DNA of 64,000 nucleotides from Mycolicibacter terrae (GTDB lineage: Bacteria > Actinomycetota > Actinomycetes > Mycobacteriales > Mycobacteriaceae), in contig NZ_AP022564.1 of NCBI RefSeq assembly GCF_010727125.1, positions 4,030,001 to 4,094,000 on the forward strand. Reading direction: 5' to 3'. A program made the position numbers and the translations under genes. Below the pieces are notes generated by a model that was not told the origin of the DNA, did no database searches, and saw nothing but the letters and a program-made list of their open reading frames with translations. How positions within the stretch are numbered: position 1 is the stretch's first letter; the number at the start of each line of letters is the position of its first letter. Shown one piece after another: positions 33,038-41,028 of this stretch.

Positions 33038-33756
33038 GCCAACGCCTCAGGCTCGTCACCCTGGCGATTCACCACATCGCGGAGGACGGCGAACATGACC
33101 ACGAGATAGACCGCGAAAACGCTGAGCCGCAGGGTAAACGACAGCGAGCCGTCCCAGGCGAGGGGCCCGGTTTTATGCAGCAGCGAAAATGCGCTCGGCA
33201 CCAGCAGGGCCGCCACCCCGATGTTGAAGTGTGCCACCCAACGCGGAAAGACCGGGTCCGGTCGGGCGTCCAGGTAGATGCTGAGGGCCAGGCAGAGATT
33301 CTGCACGATGATGGTGCCGACGGGTGCGACGAAGAAGAACCACGCCATGTCGTTGAGCAGGCTGATGAGTTGCGGGTCGCGTTCGGGCCGGAACGCCGCC
33401 ATCGCCCAGCAGTAGTCGGCGAGGATGAACGCGGTCAGTCCGACCCCGACACAGAGCAGGTAGGCGTAGGTGAAGACGCTGCTCGACGTCGCGGTCCGGG
33501 AAATCTGCACCGCGGTCACCGCGAAGAGCGGAACCAGCGAGCACGCGATGAGGTTGCACAGGATCGTGACGCCCAATATGCCGGTCACGTTCTCGGCGAA
33601 GAAAGCCGCGACCTGTTCGGGGGTCAACGTCGGCGAGAGCGGCGGCGAGAACACCGGGAACAACAGATAGGCCAGCGCGAACAATGCCGCCGCCGGCGGC
33701 ACCGTCCACAACAGGATGCGCTGGCCCCTGGTGTTCATCGCCGTCGCTGCCGTCAT
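33034..33756 (-). CDS. Seven-helix-type membrane protein, paralogue A
   Basis: 240 aa, first gene of the four-gene membrane operon. About seven hydrophobic segments. It shares PPLSP near residue 34, FRPERDPQLISLLND and GPLAWDG with paralogue B, showing an old duplication. ATG 33756 is used; an in-frame ATG at 33738 is possible, and neither has a strong ribosome binding site. Stop overlaps the next ATG (4 nt). Divergent from a TetR gene with a long-range inverted repeat between them, so the operon is probably induced by a specific ligand. Function unknown. Confidence 0.75.
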   Translation of the reverse strand: MTAATAMNTRGQRILLWTVPPAAALFALAYLLFPVFSPPLSPTLTPEQVAAFFAENVTGILGVTILCNLIACSLVPLFAVTAVQISRTATSSSVFTYAYLLCVGVGLTAFILADYCWAMAAFRPERDPQLISLLNDMAWFFFVAPVGTIIVQNLCLALSIYLDARPDPVFPRWVAHFNIGVAALLVPSAFSLLHKTGPLAWDGSLSFTLRLSVFAVYLVVMFAVLRDVVNRQGDEPEALA

Positions 33757-33807
33757 CGCCCGCCCCTGCCTGGTCCGCCACCACCCGCTCGGTTGCTAGG
33801 TCTAACA

Positions 33808-33907
33808 CACTCACTGACAAATGACAACGAGAAATGGGGTTCGATCACTCGAATATGCATACTGGGGCCCGTTTAGTGTCTTTTTGGGTGACAGTGGTCA
33901 GTGAGTG
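33808..33907. promoter_or_regulatory. Separated 11-bp inverted repeat between the membrane operon and tetR
   Basis: CACTCACTGAC (33808-33818) is the exact reverse complement of GTCAGTGAGTG (33897-33907), with 78 bp between. Each arm lies near one of the two divergent start regions, as would suit one regulator binding at two sites, possibly with looping. The intervening DNA is AT-richer than its surroundings. Confidence 0.5.
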
Positions 33908-33931
33908 GCTCGGGTGCGGCACAATGAGCGC

Positions 33932-34534
33932 GTGCCAGCCAGTGCGACCCAGCGTGAGGCCCAGCGCCGCAGAACACGGGCCCGCCTCCTCGATGCCGCG
34001 ATCGTGGAGTTTCAGCGGGCCGGCACCAACGCCGCAGACATCAACGCCATCGCCACAGCGGCGGGGGTGGCACGCAGCACCTTCTACTTCCACTTCCCCA
34101 CCAAGGAGCATGTACTTCTCGAGCTGATCAGACGAGACGAAATGCGCCTTGCCGAAGAACTGAGCCGATTCCTCGACACGCGCCGTGAGCTGGCCGCGGT
34201 GTTGACGGTGATCGTGGAGTTGGTTCTGGCCCTCGAAAATCGCTGGGGCTCAGCCCTGTTCCGCGATGTCCTGAGCCTCTACTTCTCGCCCAACCGGCCC
34301 GAACCGGAGCAGTGGACCAATCACCCGACCTTCGTCCTGCTGGCCGCCGAGATCGAACGCGCACGCGTTCGCGGCGAACTCTACGATGACGTGGACTCCT
34401 ACCACAGTGCGGCGTTCTTCCTGCTCGGTGTCTACGCGCTGCTCACCACGGCCGGAGAATCTGAAGGCGAACGCGATGTGGCGCTGCGGAAATTCGTCAC
34501 CAGCAGCCTGCGCAGCATGGTTCCGCAGGCCTGA
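33932..34534 (+). CDS. TetR family transcriptional regulator
   Basis: 200 aa. The helix-turn-helix spans about residues 33-56 (AIATAAGVARSTFYFHFPTKEHV); the ligand domain has no recognisable subtype. GTG 33932 is chosen because a CACAAT hexamer ends 6 nt before it and the length is normal; GTG 33905 would add nine residues and overlap the inverted-repeat arm. Divergent from the four-gene membrane operon, its most likely target. Confidence 0.83.
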   Translation: MPASATQREAQRRRTRARLLDAAIVEFQRAGTNAADINAIATAAGVARSTFYFHFPTKEHVLLELIRRDEMRLAEELSRFLDTRRELAAVLTVIVELVLALENRWGSALFRDVLSLYFSPNRPEPEQWTNHPTFVLLAAEIERARVRGELYDDVDSYHSAAFFLLGVYALLTTAGESEGERDVALRKFVTSSLRSMVPQA

Positions 34535-34719
34535 TGGCAGCGCCATCCGGAGCGACTAGGTCCTGACAATCAGTCCCGTCCGCTGGAACCGGAGGTAGTA
34601 GTTCGACAGCGGCATGACACACGGACTTTCAGTTAGCGCGCCATGCCCCACTCAACCTCCTCATGGCCACGCTGTGAATAGCGCGACCCTGACAAAAAGT
34701 TTGAGTCAGTGGAAAGGCA

Positions 34720-34740
34720 TACAATCGAACGTATGTTCGA
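34720..34740 (+). promoter_or_regulatory. Leaderless promoter overlapped by a LexA SOS box
   Basis: TACAAT -10 (34720-34725) is followed 7 nt later by the ATG at 34733. TCGAAC-GTAT-GTTCGA (34725-34740) is an exact mycobacterial SOS box (consensus TCGAAC-N4-GTTCGA) and includes the start codon itself. LexA bound here would cover the +1 position. Confidence 0.88.
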
Positions 34741-36247
34741 ATCAACCGACCTGCCCGGCCCCGACACCCTCGCTGAGCTCGACGAGGCCGCGCTGGTGGC
34801 AGCGATCGGAGGGTGGGCCCAAGCGGAGTCCGTCGCGGCTTCCCGCCGCCTGGCGGCGATCGCCGAGCTGATGGGCCGCAAACTTTACGACGACCCAGCG
34901 CATTCGAAATGGGCCTGCGACGGCTGGGACGCGGTGGCCTCCGAAGTCGGTGCGGCTTGCGATATCAGCCACGGGAAGGCATCCGGGCAGATGTATTTGG
35001 CTTCGGCGCTGCGCGAACGTCTCCCCAAGGTGGCGGCACTGTTCGCCGCCGGACTGCTCAACGCCGCACTGGTATCCACCATCTCCTGGCACACCACCTT
35101 GATCGAAGACAGTCGGGCGCTTGCCGCGGTCGATACCGCCCTAGCCGCCGACGCCCTGCACTACGGGCCACTGTCGGCGTTCAAGACTGGGCAGGCCATC
35201 GACGCGGTCGTCGAGGCGCACGACCCGGAGGCCCTGCGCCGCAGCCGGCAAAATGCCCGCTCCCGCGACCTGGTGGTCGACAAACGCAACACCGACCATG
35301 CCACCACCCCGGTGTGGGGCCGGCTGCACGCCCACGACGCCGAAGCACTCGACCGGCGGCTGATGGCGATGGCGCACAGCGTCTGCGACGACGATCCGCG
35401 CACCATCGCCCAACGCCGCGCCGACGCCCTCGGCGCGCTGGCCGCCGGCGGGCAGACCCTGGCCTGCGGGTGCGGCAACGAGGACTGCCCCGGCACCCAG
35501 GACCGTCCGGCAAGTTCGGTGCTGATCCACGTGGTCGCCAGCGCCGAAAGCATGGGTACCGCTGTCGACGCGCACCGCAACGGTGAAGACCCACCGCCGC
35601 CGCCGATCGACCGACGGAACCTGTTTGCTCCAGTAGCACGCCCTGCCGAGCCCGACCCGCCCCCGAAAGCCCGGCCCGCGCTGCTGCTGGGCGGACCCCT
35701 GATCCCGGCACCGATGCTGGCCGAACTGATCGCCGCCGGCGCCACCGTCAAGCCGGTGCGACACCCTGGACCCGATAGTCCCCCCGAACCGAAGTACCGG
35801 CCCTCGACCGCACTCGATGAGTTTGTGCGCTGCCGGGACATGACGTGCCGGTGGCCCGGTTGTGACCGGCCGGCTGAATTCTGCGACCTCGACCATGCCA
35901 TCGCCTATGCTCTCGGCGGCCTGACACATCCGTCAAACCTGCGTTGCCTATGCCGAAAACACCACTTAATCAAGACGTTTCACGGCTGGCGCGACCGGCA
36001 ACACGCCGACGGGACCATCGACTGGCTCAGTCCGACCGGCCAAACCTACACCACCCACCCCGGCAGTCGGCTGTTATTCCCCGCCCTCTGCGAACCGACC
36101 GGCCGCCTACCCGTACCGACTGGCCGACAATCGGATTCGGCTGGCCGAACCCTGATGATGCCCACCCGACGACGGACTCGGGCCCAGAACCGCGCCCGGG
36201 CCATCGCCGCCGAACGCGCTCTCAACACCAGGCCCCCGCCATCCTGA
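34733..36247 (+). CDS. 13E12-repeat family HNH endonuclease-domain protein (DUF222)
   Basis: 504 aa. An N-terminal DUF222 domain (about 1-330) is followed by a C-terminal HNH domain with CRWPGCDRPAEFCDLDHAI and a later CRKHH, giving the CxxC, DxDH and CxxxH metal-site layout of HNH nucleases. The 13E12 family is a multicopy mycobacterial group, and several members are known LexA targets. Here the ATG lies inside an SOS box and 7 nt after a -10 hexamer, implying DNA-damage-induced, leaderless expression. GTG 34709 in the same frame would lie upstream of the -10 and is unlikely. Biological target unknown. Confidence 0.93.
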   Translation: MFESTDLPGPDTLAELDEAALVAAIGGWAQAESVAASRRLAAIAELMGRKLYDDPAHSKWACDGWDAVASEVGAACDISHGKASGQMYLASALRERLPKVAALFAAGLLNAALVSTISWHTTLIEDSRALAAVDTALAADALHYGPLSAFKTGQAIDAVVEAHDPEALRRSRQNARSRDLVVDKRNTDHATTPVWGRLHAHDAEALDRRLMAMAHSVCDDDPRTIAQRRADALGALAAGGQTLACGCGNEDCPGTQDRPASSVLIHVVASAESMGTAVDAHRNGEDPPPPPIDRRNLFAPVARPAEPDPPPKARPALLLGGPLIPAPMLAELIAAGATVKPVRHPGPDSPPEPKYRPSTALDEFVRCRDMTCRWPGCDRPAEFCDLDHAIAYALGGLTHPSNLRCLCRKHHLIKTFHGWRDRQHADGTIDWLSPTGQTYTTHPGSRLLFPALCEPTGRLPVPTGRQSDSAGRTLMMPTRRRTRAQNRARAIAAERALNTRPPPS

Positions 36248-36267
36248 GCCGCCGAGCAATGTTGCCC

Positions 36268-36690
36268 TCAACCCAGGAACCGTGCGCGCACTTCCGGCGC
36301 CGGCACCGGACAAGTGTCATGCTTGCCGCCGATTCGATAGCGGACGGCGGCGAAGCGGTCGTAGAGACGGTCACGGATTCCAGCGGGAATAATGCGGGCC
36401 GCCAGGAGTAGCCGGAACGGCCCGCCCAGATAGCGCACCACCTTCAGGGCCCCCGCCGATCGAACGCTGACCTGCTCGCCGGGTTGACCGGGGTCGTCGA
36501 CGAAGACCATGGAGTCGATGCCTTGCAGGTCCGGATGGCGCTCGATGACCGCGCGGGCGAAGTCGCTGTCCAGGGCGGCGAATCGCAGGGTGCCGCGCCG
36601 GTCGTGGCGAAGGATGGTCTGGACCGATCGGTTGCAGACTCCGCAGACGCCGTCGTAGAGCAGCACCGGCGCAGCGTGGGCGTTCGTCAT
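36268..36690 (-). CDS. DCC-family thiol-disulfide oxidoreductase (DUF393)
   Basis: 140 aa. The defining motif is LLYDGVCGVCNRSV (DxxCxxC), followed by FAALDSDFARAVIE and a C-terminal RYRIGGKHDTCPVP. The family has a thioredoxin-like fold and is thought to carry out thiol-disulfide exchange; no substrate is established. It lies 19 bp downstream of the GT4 gene on the same strand and converges on the HNH gene. Confidence 0.88.
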   Translation of the reverse strand: MTNAHAAPVLLYDGVCGVCNRSVQTILRHDRRGTLRFAALDSDFARAVIERHPDLQGIDSMVFVDDPGQPGEQVSVRSAGALKVVRYLGGPFRLLLAARIIPAGIRDRLYDRFAAVRYRIGGKHDTCPVPAPEVRARFLG

Positions 36691-36709
36691 CGGTGCACCG
36701 CCACGTCGC

Positions 36710-37864
36710 TCAGACCACGCCGCTGACGTAGCGGCGTTCGCGTACCGCCTCGAGCACCTCGCGCAGGCCGTCAGCGCTTTGCCGCCAAGAGAATTCGGCG
36801 CTGCGGTCCTGCGCCTTGCCGCCGAGCTGTTCGCGCAGCACCGCGTCCGCCAGCAACCGGTGAAGCTGCCCGACCAGTTCGTCGTGATCGTCGACCAGCA
36901 GCCCGGTCACCCCGTCGACGATCGAATCGGCCAGGCCGCCGGAGGCCCGATAGCCGATGGTGGGCACCCCGTGCTGGCCGGCCTCGACGACAGCCAGCCC
37001 CCACCCCTCCTTGCGGGACGGCAGCACATGCACCCACGCCTGTTGCACCAGTCGGTGTTTGGTGTCCTCGTCGACGTGGCCGTGGAAGGTGACCGCGTCG
37101 GTGATCCCCAGGGCCGTGGCGTGCTGCACCAGGCGATCGCCCCACCAACCGCCGCCGATGACGTCGAGGCGCAGACCGGGCACCCGGCTACGCAGTGCGG
37201 CGACCGCATCCAGGGCATCCTCGATCTGCTTGTGCGGCACCAGCCGGGACAGCACCACCACCCTGGGTGCCTCGGCTCGCGGGCCGGACAGCGTCGCCGG
37301 CGGCGCCTCGTCGAGGCCGTTACGCACCACCGCGATGCGTTCGGCGCCCACACCCAGTTCGATCAAATCGCGTGCTGAGGGCAGCGACACCGTCACGTAC
37401 TGGTTACGCCGGTTCAGCCACGGCGACAGTCGCGACTCCACCAGCCAGCCGATCCGGCTCAACACCGGTCCGGCCACCGGCCATTGCTCACGGTGGCAGT
37501 GGTGCACCAGCATCGCGACCCGGCGTCCGTAGATCAGCCGCGCCAGGAACGGCAGGCCGTTCTGGGTGTCGATCACCGCGTCCGGCCGCACCCGCCGCAG
37601 CGGGCCGAGCCCGACGCGCGCGGCCGCCATCACCGCCAGTGCCCACAGGTACACCGTGTAGCGACCGCCGCGGCGACTGATCCGCACCCCGTCGACGACT
37701 TCGTGTTTGGGTGCACCCGGGTAGTGGGCGGTGCGCAGCGTGACCGCGACTCCGGCGGCGGCCAACTCCGCGCCGATGCGCTGCAGGTAGGCCTCACTGC
37801 CGCCGCCCTGCGGATGCCCGGTGTCACGCCAGCACAGCAGCAGGACGGAGCGCACACCGGACAC
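36710..37864 (-). CDS. GT4 family glycosyltransferase (Rv0225-like)
   Basis: 384 aa GT-B fold enzyme. N-terminal Rossmann domain with a Gly-rich acceptor loop (GHPQGGGSEAYLQRIG); C-terminal donor domain with the E-x7-E type motif KEGWGLAVVEAGQHGVPTIG. Transfers a nucleotide-activated sugar in the cytoplasm, probably to an envelope lipid or polysaccharide precursor. Length and position match Rv0225 (384 aa as I recall). GTG 37864 has no ribosome binding site; a TACCCT hexamer lies 8 nt upstream, so it may be nearly leaderless. Divergent from the methyltransferase, 44 bp between starts. Confidence 0.87.
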   Translation of the reverse strand: MSGVRSVLLLCWRDTGHPQGGGSEAYLQRIGAELAAAGVAVTLRTAHYPGAPKHEVVDGVRISRRGGRYTVYLWALAVMAAARVGLGPLRRVRPDAVIDTQNGLPFLARLIYGRRVAMLVHHCHREQWPVAGPVLSRIGWLVESRLSPWLNRRNQYVTVSLPSARDLIELGVGAERIAVVRNGLDEAPPATLSGPRAEAPRVVVLSRLVPHKQIEDALDAVAALRSRVPGLRLDVIGGGWWGDRLVQHATALGITDAVTFHGHVDEDTKHRLVQQAWVHVLPSRKEGWGLAVVEAGQHGVPTIGYRASGGLADSIVDGVTGLLVDDHDELVGQLHRLLADAVLREQLGGKAQDRSAEFSWRQSADGLREVLEAVRERRYVSGVV

Positions 37865-37908
37865 AGGAGAACAGGGTAGTCCCGCGGGCTGGGCCTAGGC
37901 TTGGGCCG

Positions 37909-38679
37909 GTGGCCGCCACCGATCTGTTCGCCCGACGCGCGACGCTGGCCCGCTCGGTGCACCTGCTGAGCCAGTTCCGCTACGAACAGAGCGACCCGGC
38001 CCGGTTCTATGGTGCGCTGGCCCTCGACACCGCAGCCCTGGTCACCGACCTGTGGCGGGGCGTGCACGGGGACGACCCGATCGGGAGCACCGTGCTCGAC
38101 GTCGGCGGGGGGCCGGGCTACTTCGCGACCGCATTCGCCGAGGCCGGCCTGCGCTACATCGGTGTGGAACCCGACCCCGGGGAAGTGCATGCAATGCATG
38201 CGGCCGGGTCCGCGACCTCCCCGGGCACCTTCGTGCGGGCGTCGGGGATGGCGTTGCCGTTCGCCGACGACAGCGTGGACATCTGCCTGTCGTCCAACGT
38301 CGCCGAACACGTGCCGCGGCCCTGGCGGCTCGGGGACGAGATGCTGCGGGTCACCAGGCCGGGCGGGCTGGTCCTGCTGTCCTACACGGTGTGGCTGGGC
38401 CCGTTCGGCGGCCACGAAATGGGCCTGACCCACTATCTGGGCGGGCGCAGAGCCGCGGCTCGCTACACCCGCAGGCACGGCCACCCGCCCAAGAACAACT
38501 ACGGTTCGTCACTGTTTGCGGTGTCGGCGGCCGAGGGGCTGGACTGGGCCCGTCACACCGGTGCGCTCGTCGCGGCTTTCCCCCGCTATCACCCGCGATG
38601 GGCGTGGTGGATGACCTCTGCACCCGGCCTTCGCGAGTTCCTGGTCAGCAATCTGGTGCTGGTTCTACAAGCCGACTGA
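37909..38679 (+). CDS. Class I SAM-dependent methyltransferase (Rv0224c-like)
   Basis: 256 aa Rossmann methyltransferase: motif I VLDVGGGPGYFATAFAEAG, then the acidic ribose-binding GVEPDP, motif IV DICLSSNVAEHVPRP and a post-IV region RPGGLVLLSYTVW, as in the methyltransferase-11 group. Uses S-adenosylmethionine; acceptor unknown, but the divergent glycosyltransferase suggests a glycan or glycolipid. A TAGGCT -10 (37896-37901) lies 7 nt before the GTG, so this is another probable leaderless gene. Confidence 0.9.
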   Translation: MAATDLFARRATLARSVHLLSQFRYEQSDPARFYGALALDTAALVTDLWRGVHGDDPIGSTVLDVGGGPGYFATAFAEAGLRYIGVEPDPGEVHAMHAAGSATSPGTFVRASGMALPFADDSVDICLSSNVAEHVPRPWRLGDEMLRVTRPGGLVLLSYTVWLGPFGGHEMGLTHYLGGRRAAARYTRRHGHPPKNNYGSSLFAVSAAEGLDWARHTGALVAAFPRYHPRWAWWMTSAPGLREFLVSNLVLVLQAD

Positions 38680-38689
38680 GTCCATTGAC

Positions 38690-38703
38690 TGCAACGTGTT
38701 CTA
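38690..38703. promoter_or_regulatory. KstR box TGCAACGTGTTCTA
   Basis: Exact match to the mycobacterial KstR consensus TNNAACNNGTTNNA, 30 bp before the aldehyde dehydrogenase start and just ahead of its TAGGGT -10 (38722-38727). Predicts repression by KstR and induction during cholesterol catabolism. Confidence 0.82.
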
Positions 38704-38733
38704 ATCCTCGCGTCGGCTAGGTAGGGTTGCGCC

Positions 38734-40206
38734 ATGACCGTGAGCACCGCGACCGAATACGACACCCTTTTCATCGGCGGCAAGTGGACCGCCCCGTCCA
38801 CCGACCAGGTGATCGAAGTCCGCTCTCCGGCCACCGGCGAGTACGTCGGCAAGGTCCCGCTGGCGACCAAGGCAGATGTGGATGCGGCGGTGGCGGCCGC
38901 GCGCGCCGCTTTCGACTCCGGGCCGTGGCCGTCGACCCCGCCGGCCGAGCGGGCTGCCGTCATCGCCGCGGCGATCAAGTTGATGGAGGAGCGCAAGGAA
39001 CTGTTCACCACGCTGCTGGCCGCCGAGACCGGTCAGCCGCCGATGGGCGTCGAGACCATGCACTGGCTGAGCTCGATCGGCGCGCTGAACTTCTTCGCCG
39101 GGCCCGCCGTGGACGAGGTCAGTTGGGAAGAGATCCGCACCGGCGCCTACGGGCAGACGATCGTGCGCCGGGAACCGCTCGGTGTGGTCGGGGCGATCGT
39201 GGCGTGGAATGTGCCGTTGTTCCTCGCGGTCAACAAGCTGGGCCCGGCGCTGCTGGCCGGCTGCACCGTGGTGCTCAAGCCGGCCGCCGAGACCCCGTTG
39301 ACCGCCAATGCGTTGGCGCAGGCGTTCGCCGACGCCGGTCTGCCCGAGGGCGTGCTTTCGGTGGTGCCGGGCGGCGTGGAGACCGGCCAGGCGCTGACCT
39401 CCAACGCCGACGTGGACATCTTCTCCTTCACCGGCAGCTCGGCCGTGGGCAAGGAGATCGGCAAGCGCGCCGCGGAGCTGCTCAAGCCCTGCACCCTGGA
39501 GCTCGGCGGCAAGTCGGCGGCCATCGTGCTCGAAGACGTCGACCTGGCGTCGGCCGTCCCGATGCTGGTGTTCTCCGGAATCATGAACACCGGGCAGGCC
39601 TGTGTGGCCCAGACCCGCATCCTGGCGCCGCGCTCGCGATACGAGGAGATCGTGGAAGCGATCAAGAACTTCGTCACCGCCATGCCGGTCGGCGTGCCCA
39701 GTGACCCGGCCGCCCAAGTCGGCTCGCTGATCAGCGAGAAGCAGCGCGAGCGGGTCGAGGGCTACATCAAGAAGGGCATCGAGGAGGGCGCCCGCCTGGT
39801 GTGTGGCGGCGGCCGTCCCGAAGGTCTGGACGACGGCTTCTTCGTGCAGCCGACGGTCTTCGCCGACGTGGACAACTCCATGACCATCGCCCAGGAGGAG
39901 ATCTTCGGGCCGGTGCTGTCCATCATCGGCTACGACACCGAGGACGACGCGATCAAGATCGCCAACGACTCGGTGTACGGACTGGCCGGCAGCGTATGGA
40001 CCAGCGACGTCCCGCGCGGCATCGAGATCTCCAAGAAGATCCGCACCGGCACCTACGCGATCAACTGGTATGCCTTCGACCCGTGCTGTCCGTTCGGCGG
40101 CTACAAGAACTCCGGTATCGGGCGGGAGAACGGCAAGGAAGGCGTCGAGCACTTCACCCAGCAGAAGAGCGTGCTGATGCCGATGGGCTACACACTGGAC
40201 GCCTGA
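38734..40206 (+). CDS. NAD-dependent aldehyde dehydrogenase (Rv0223c-like)
   Basis: 490 aa. Class 1/2-type ALDH with a nucleotide-binding region GVVGAIVAWNVPLFLAVNK, catalytic Glu 256 in TLELGGKSA, catalytic Cys 290 in NTGQACVAQ, and CPFGGYKNSGIGRENG near the C-terminus. Oxidises an aldehyde to the acid. A KstR box and a TAGGGT -10 located 6 nt before the ATG suggest a KstR-regulated leaderless transcript, so a sterol-side-chain aldehyde is a plausible substrate (inference). Confidence 0.92.
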   Translation: MTVSTATEYDTLFIGGKWTAPSTDQVIEVRSPATGEYVGKVPLATKADVDAAVAAARAAFDSGPWPSTPPAERAAVIAAAIKLMEERKELFTTLLAAETGQPPMGVETMHWLSSIGALNFFAGPAVDEVSWEEIRTGAYGQTIVRREPLGVVGAIVAWNVPLFLAVNKLGPALLAGCTVVLKPAAETPLTANALAQAFADAGLPEGVLSVVPGGVETGQALTSNADVDIFSFTGSSAVGKEIGKRAAELLKPCTLELGGKSAAIVLEDVDLASAVPMLVFSGIMNTGQACVAQTRILAPRSRYEEIVEAIKNFVTAMPVGVPSDPAAQVGSLISEKQRERVEGYIKKGIEEGARLVCGGGRPEGLDDGFFVQPTVFADVDNSMTIAQEEIFGPVLSIIGYDTEDDAIKIANDSVYGLAGSVWTSDVPRGIEISKKIRTGTYAINWYAFDPCCPFGGYKNSGIGRENGKEGVEHFTQQKSVLMPMGYTLDA

Positions 40207-40237
40207 GCGCGTTGCCGTCGGCGCAACGGTAAGCCCA

Positions 40238-40243
40238 TATACT
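40238..40243 (+). promoter_or_regulatory. -10 hexamer TATACT of a leaderless promoter
   Basis: TATACT ends 6 nt before the GTG at 40250; no ribosome binding site is present. Confidence 0.55.
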
Positions 40244-40249
40244 TCGGCC

Positions 40250-41005
40250 GTGGGCGTGCTGCTGTGGTTTGCACCGTGGGCCGTGTACTGGGTGCTGGTG
40301 GGACATGCGCCGCTGCTGATCGCGGCAACGGTGGCGCTGGCCGTCGGGGTCGCCGCCCTGCTCAGCAGCCGTGAGGCCGCGGCCCGGATCCCGTCAATCG
40401 GTGCCGTCGCGACGTTCGCGGTGCTGGCGCTGGCACCGGCGCTCGGCGGCGCGCAGCGGTGGGTGCTGCCGCTGAGTTTCGCCGCACTGTTCGCGGTGGT
40501 ACTGATCAACCGGCTACTCGGCAATCCCCTGGTGCAGGCCGCCGCACGGGCGGATCTGCCCGCGGCAGTGGAGCAGAGCGAGCTGTTCGCGCCCGTCGTC
40601 GACCGGCTGACGTGGCTGTGGCTGGGCGCGCTTGCGGCGATGTCCGCGTCGGCACTGATCCCGCCGATCACACTGCCCGACGCCACCCTGCACGACACCG
40701 GTTCGGCGCTGACCTACCTGTGCTACTGGGTGATTCCGTTCGCCATCCTGGCCGCGGTGGCGATCGGGGCGCATCTTTTGACCTCCCGGATGACCGCAGG
40801 CTTCGGCGACGCGGTGCGCAAGACCAGCTTCGTCGCGTTCGTCGACCTGGAGATCGACCAGTTGTATTACCTGGCGCAAGAACACGCCAACCGCGAAGTC
40901 GGCCCGGGCCAGGAGGCCTACAACGTCACCGTCGGCGCCAAAGGTACGGCCCTGGTGGGCGACGACACCCGGGTCTCGTGGCCGTCCACCTACAAGGTTC
41001 GGTAA
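40250..41005 (+). CDS. Membrane protein of unknown function
   Basis: 251 aa. About six hydrophobic segments (near 2-20, 22-40, 48-66, 68-86, 120-140, 155-175), then a soluble C-terminal tail of about 70 residues with a conserved-looking stretch (VAFVDLEIDQLYYLAQEHANRE). I recognise no family. It starts 43 bp after the aldehyde dehydrogenase stop but has its own -10 hexamer. No equivalent lies between Rv0223c and Rv0222 in M. tuberculosis as I recall that region. Confidence 0.75.
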   Translation: MGVLLWFAPWAVYWVLVGHAPLLIAATVALAVGVAALLSSREAAARIPSIGAVATFAVLALAPALGGAQRWVLPLSFAALFAVVLINRLLGNPLVQAAARADLPAAVEQSELFAPVVDRLTWLWLGALAAMSASALIPPITLPDATLHDTGSALTYLCYWVIPFAILAAVAIGAHLLTSRMTAGFGDAVRKTSFVAFVDLEIDQLYYLAQEHANREVGPGQEAYNVTVGAKGTALVGDDTRVSWPSTYKVR

Positions 41006-41028
41006 CGGCGCGGCTGAGGCCAGCGGGC

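Noticed and set aside
34556..34615. 19-codon minus-strand ORF (MPLSNYYLRFQRTGLIVRT)
   Set aside because: Composition looks protein-like and it may be a gene scrap, but there is no ribosome binding site, no clear homologue in memory, and it is too short to support as a gene.
38701..40698. 665-aa open frame antisense to the aldehyde dehydrogenase
   Set aside because: Shadow of a well-supported ALDH gene; no promoter, ribosome binding site or domain.
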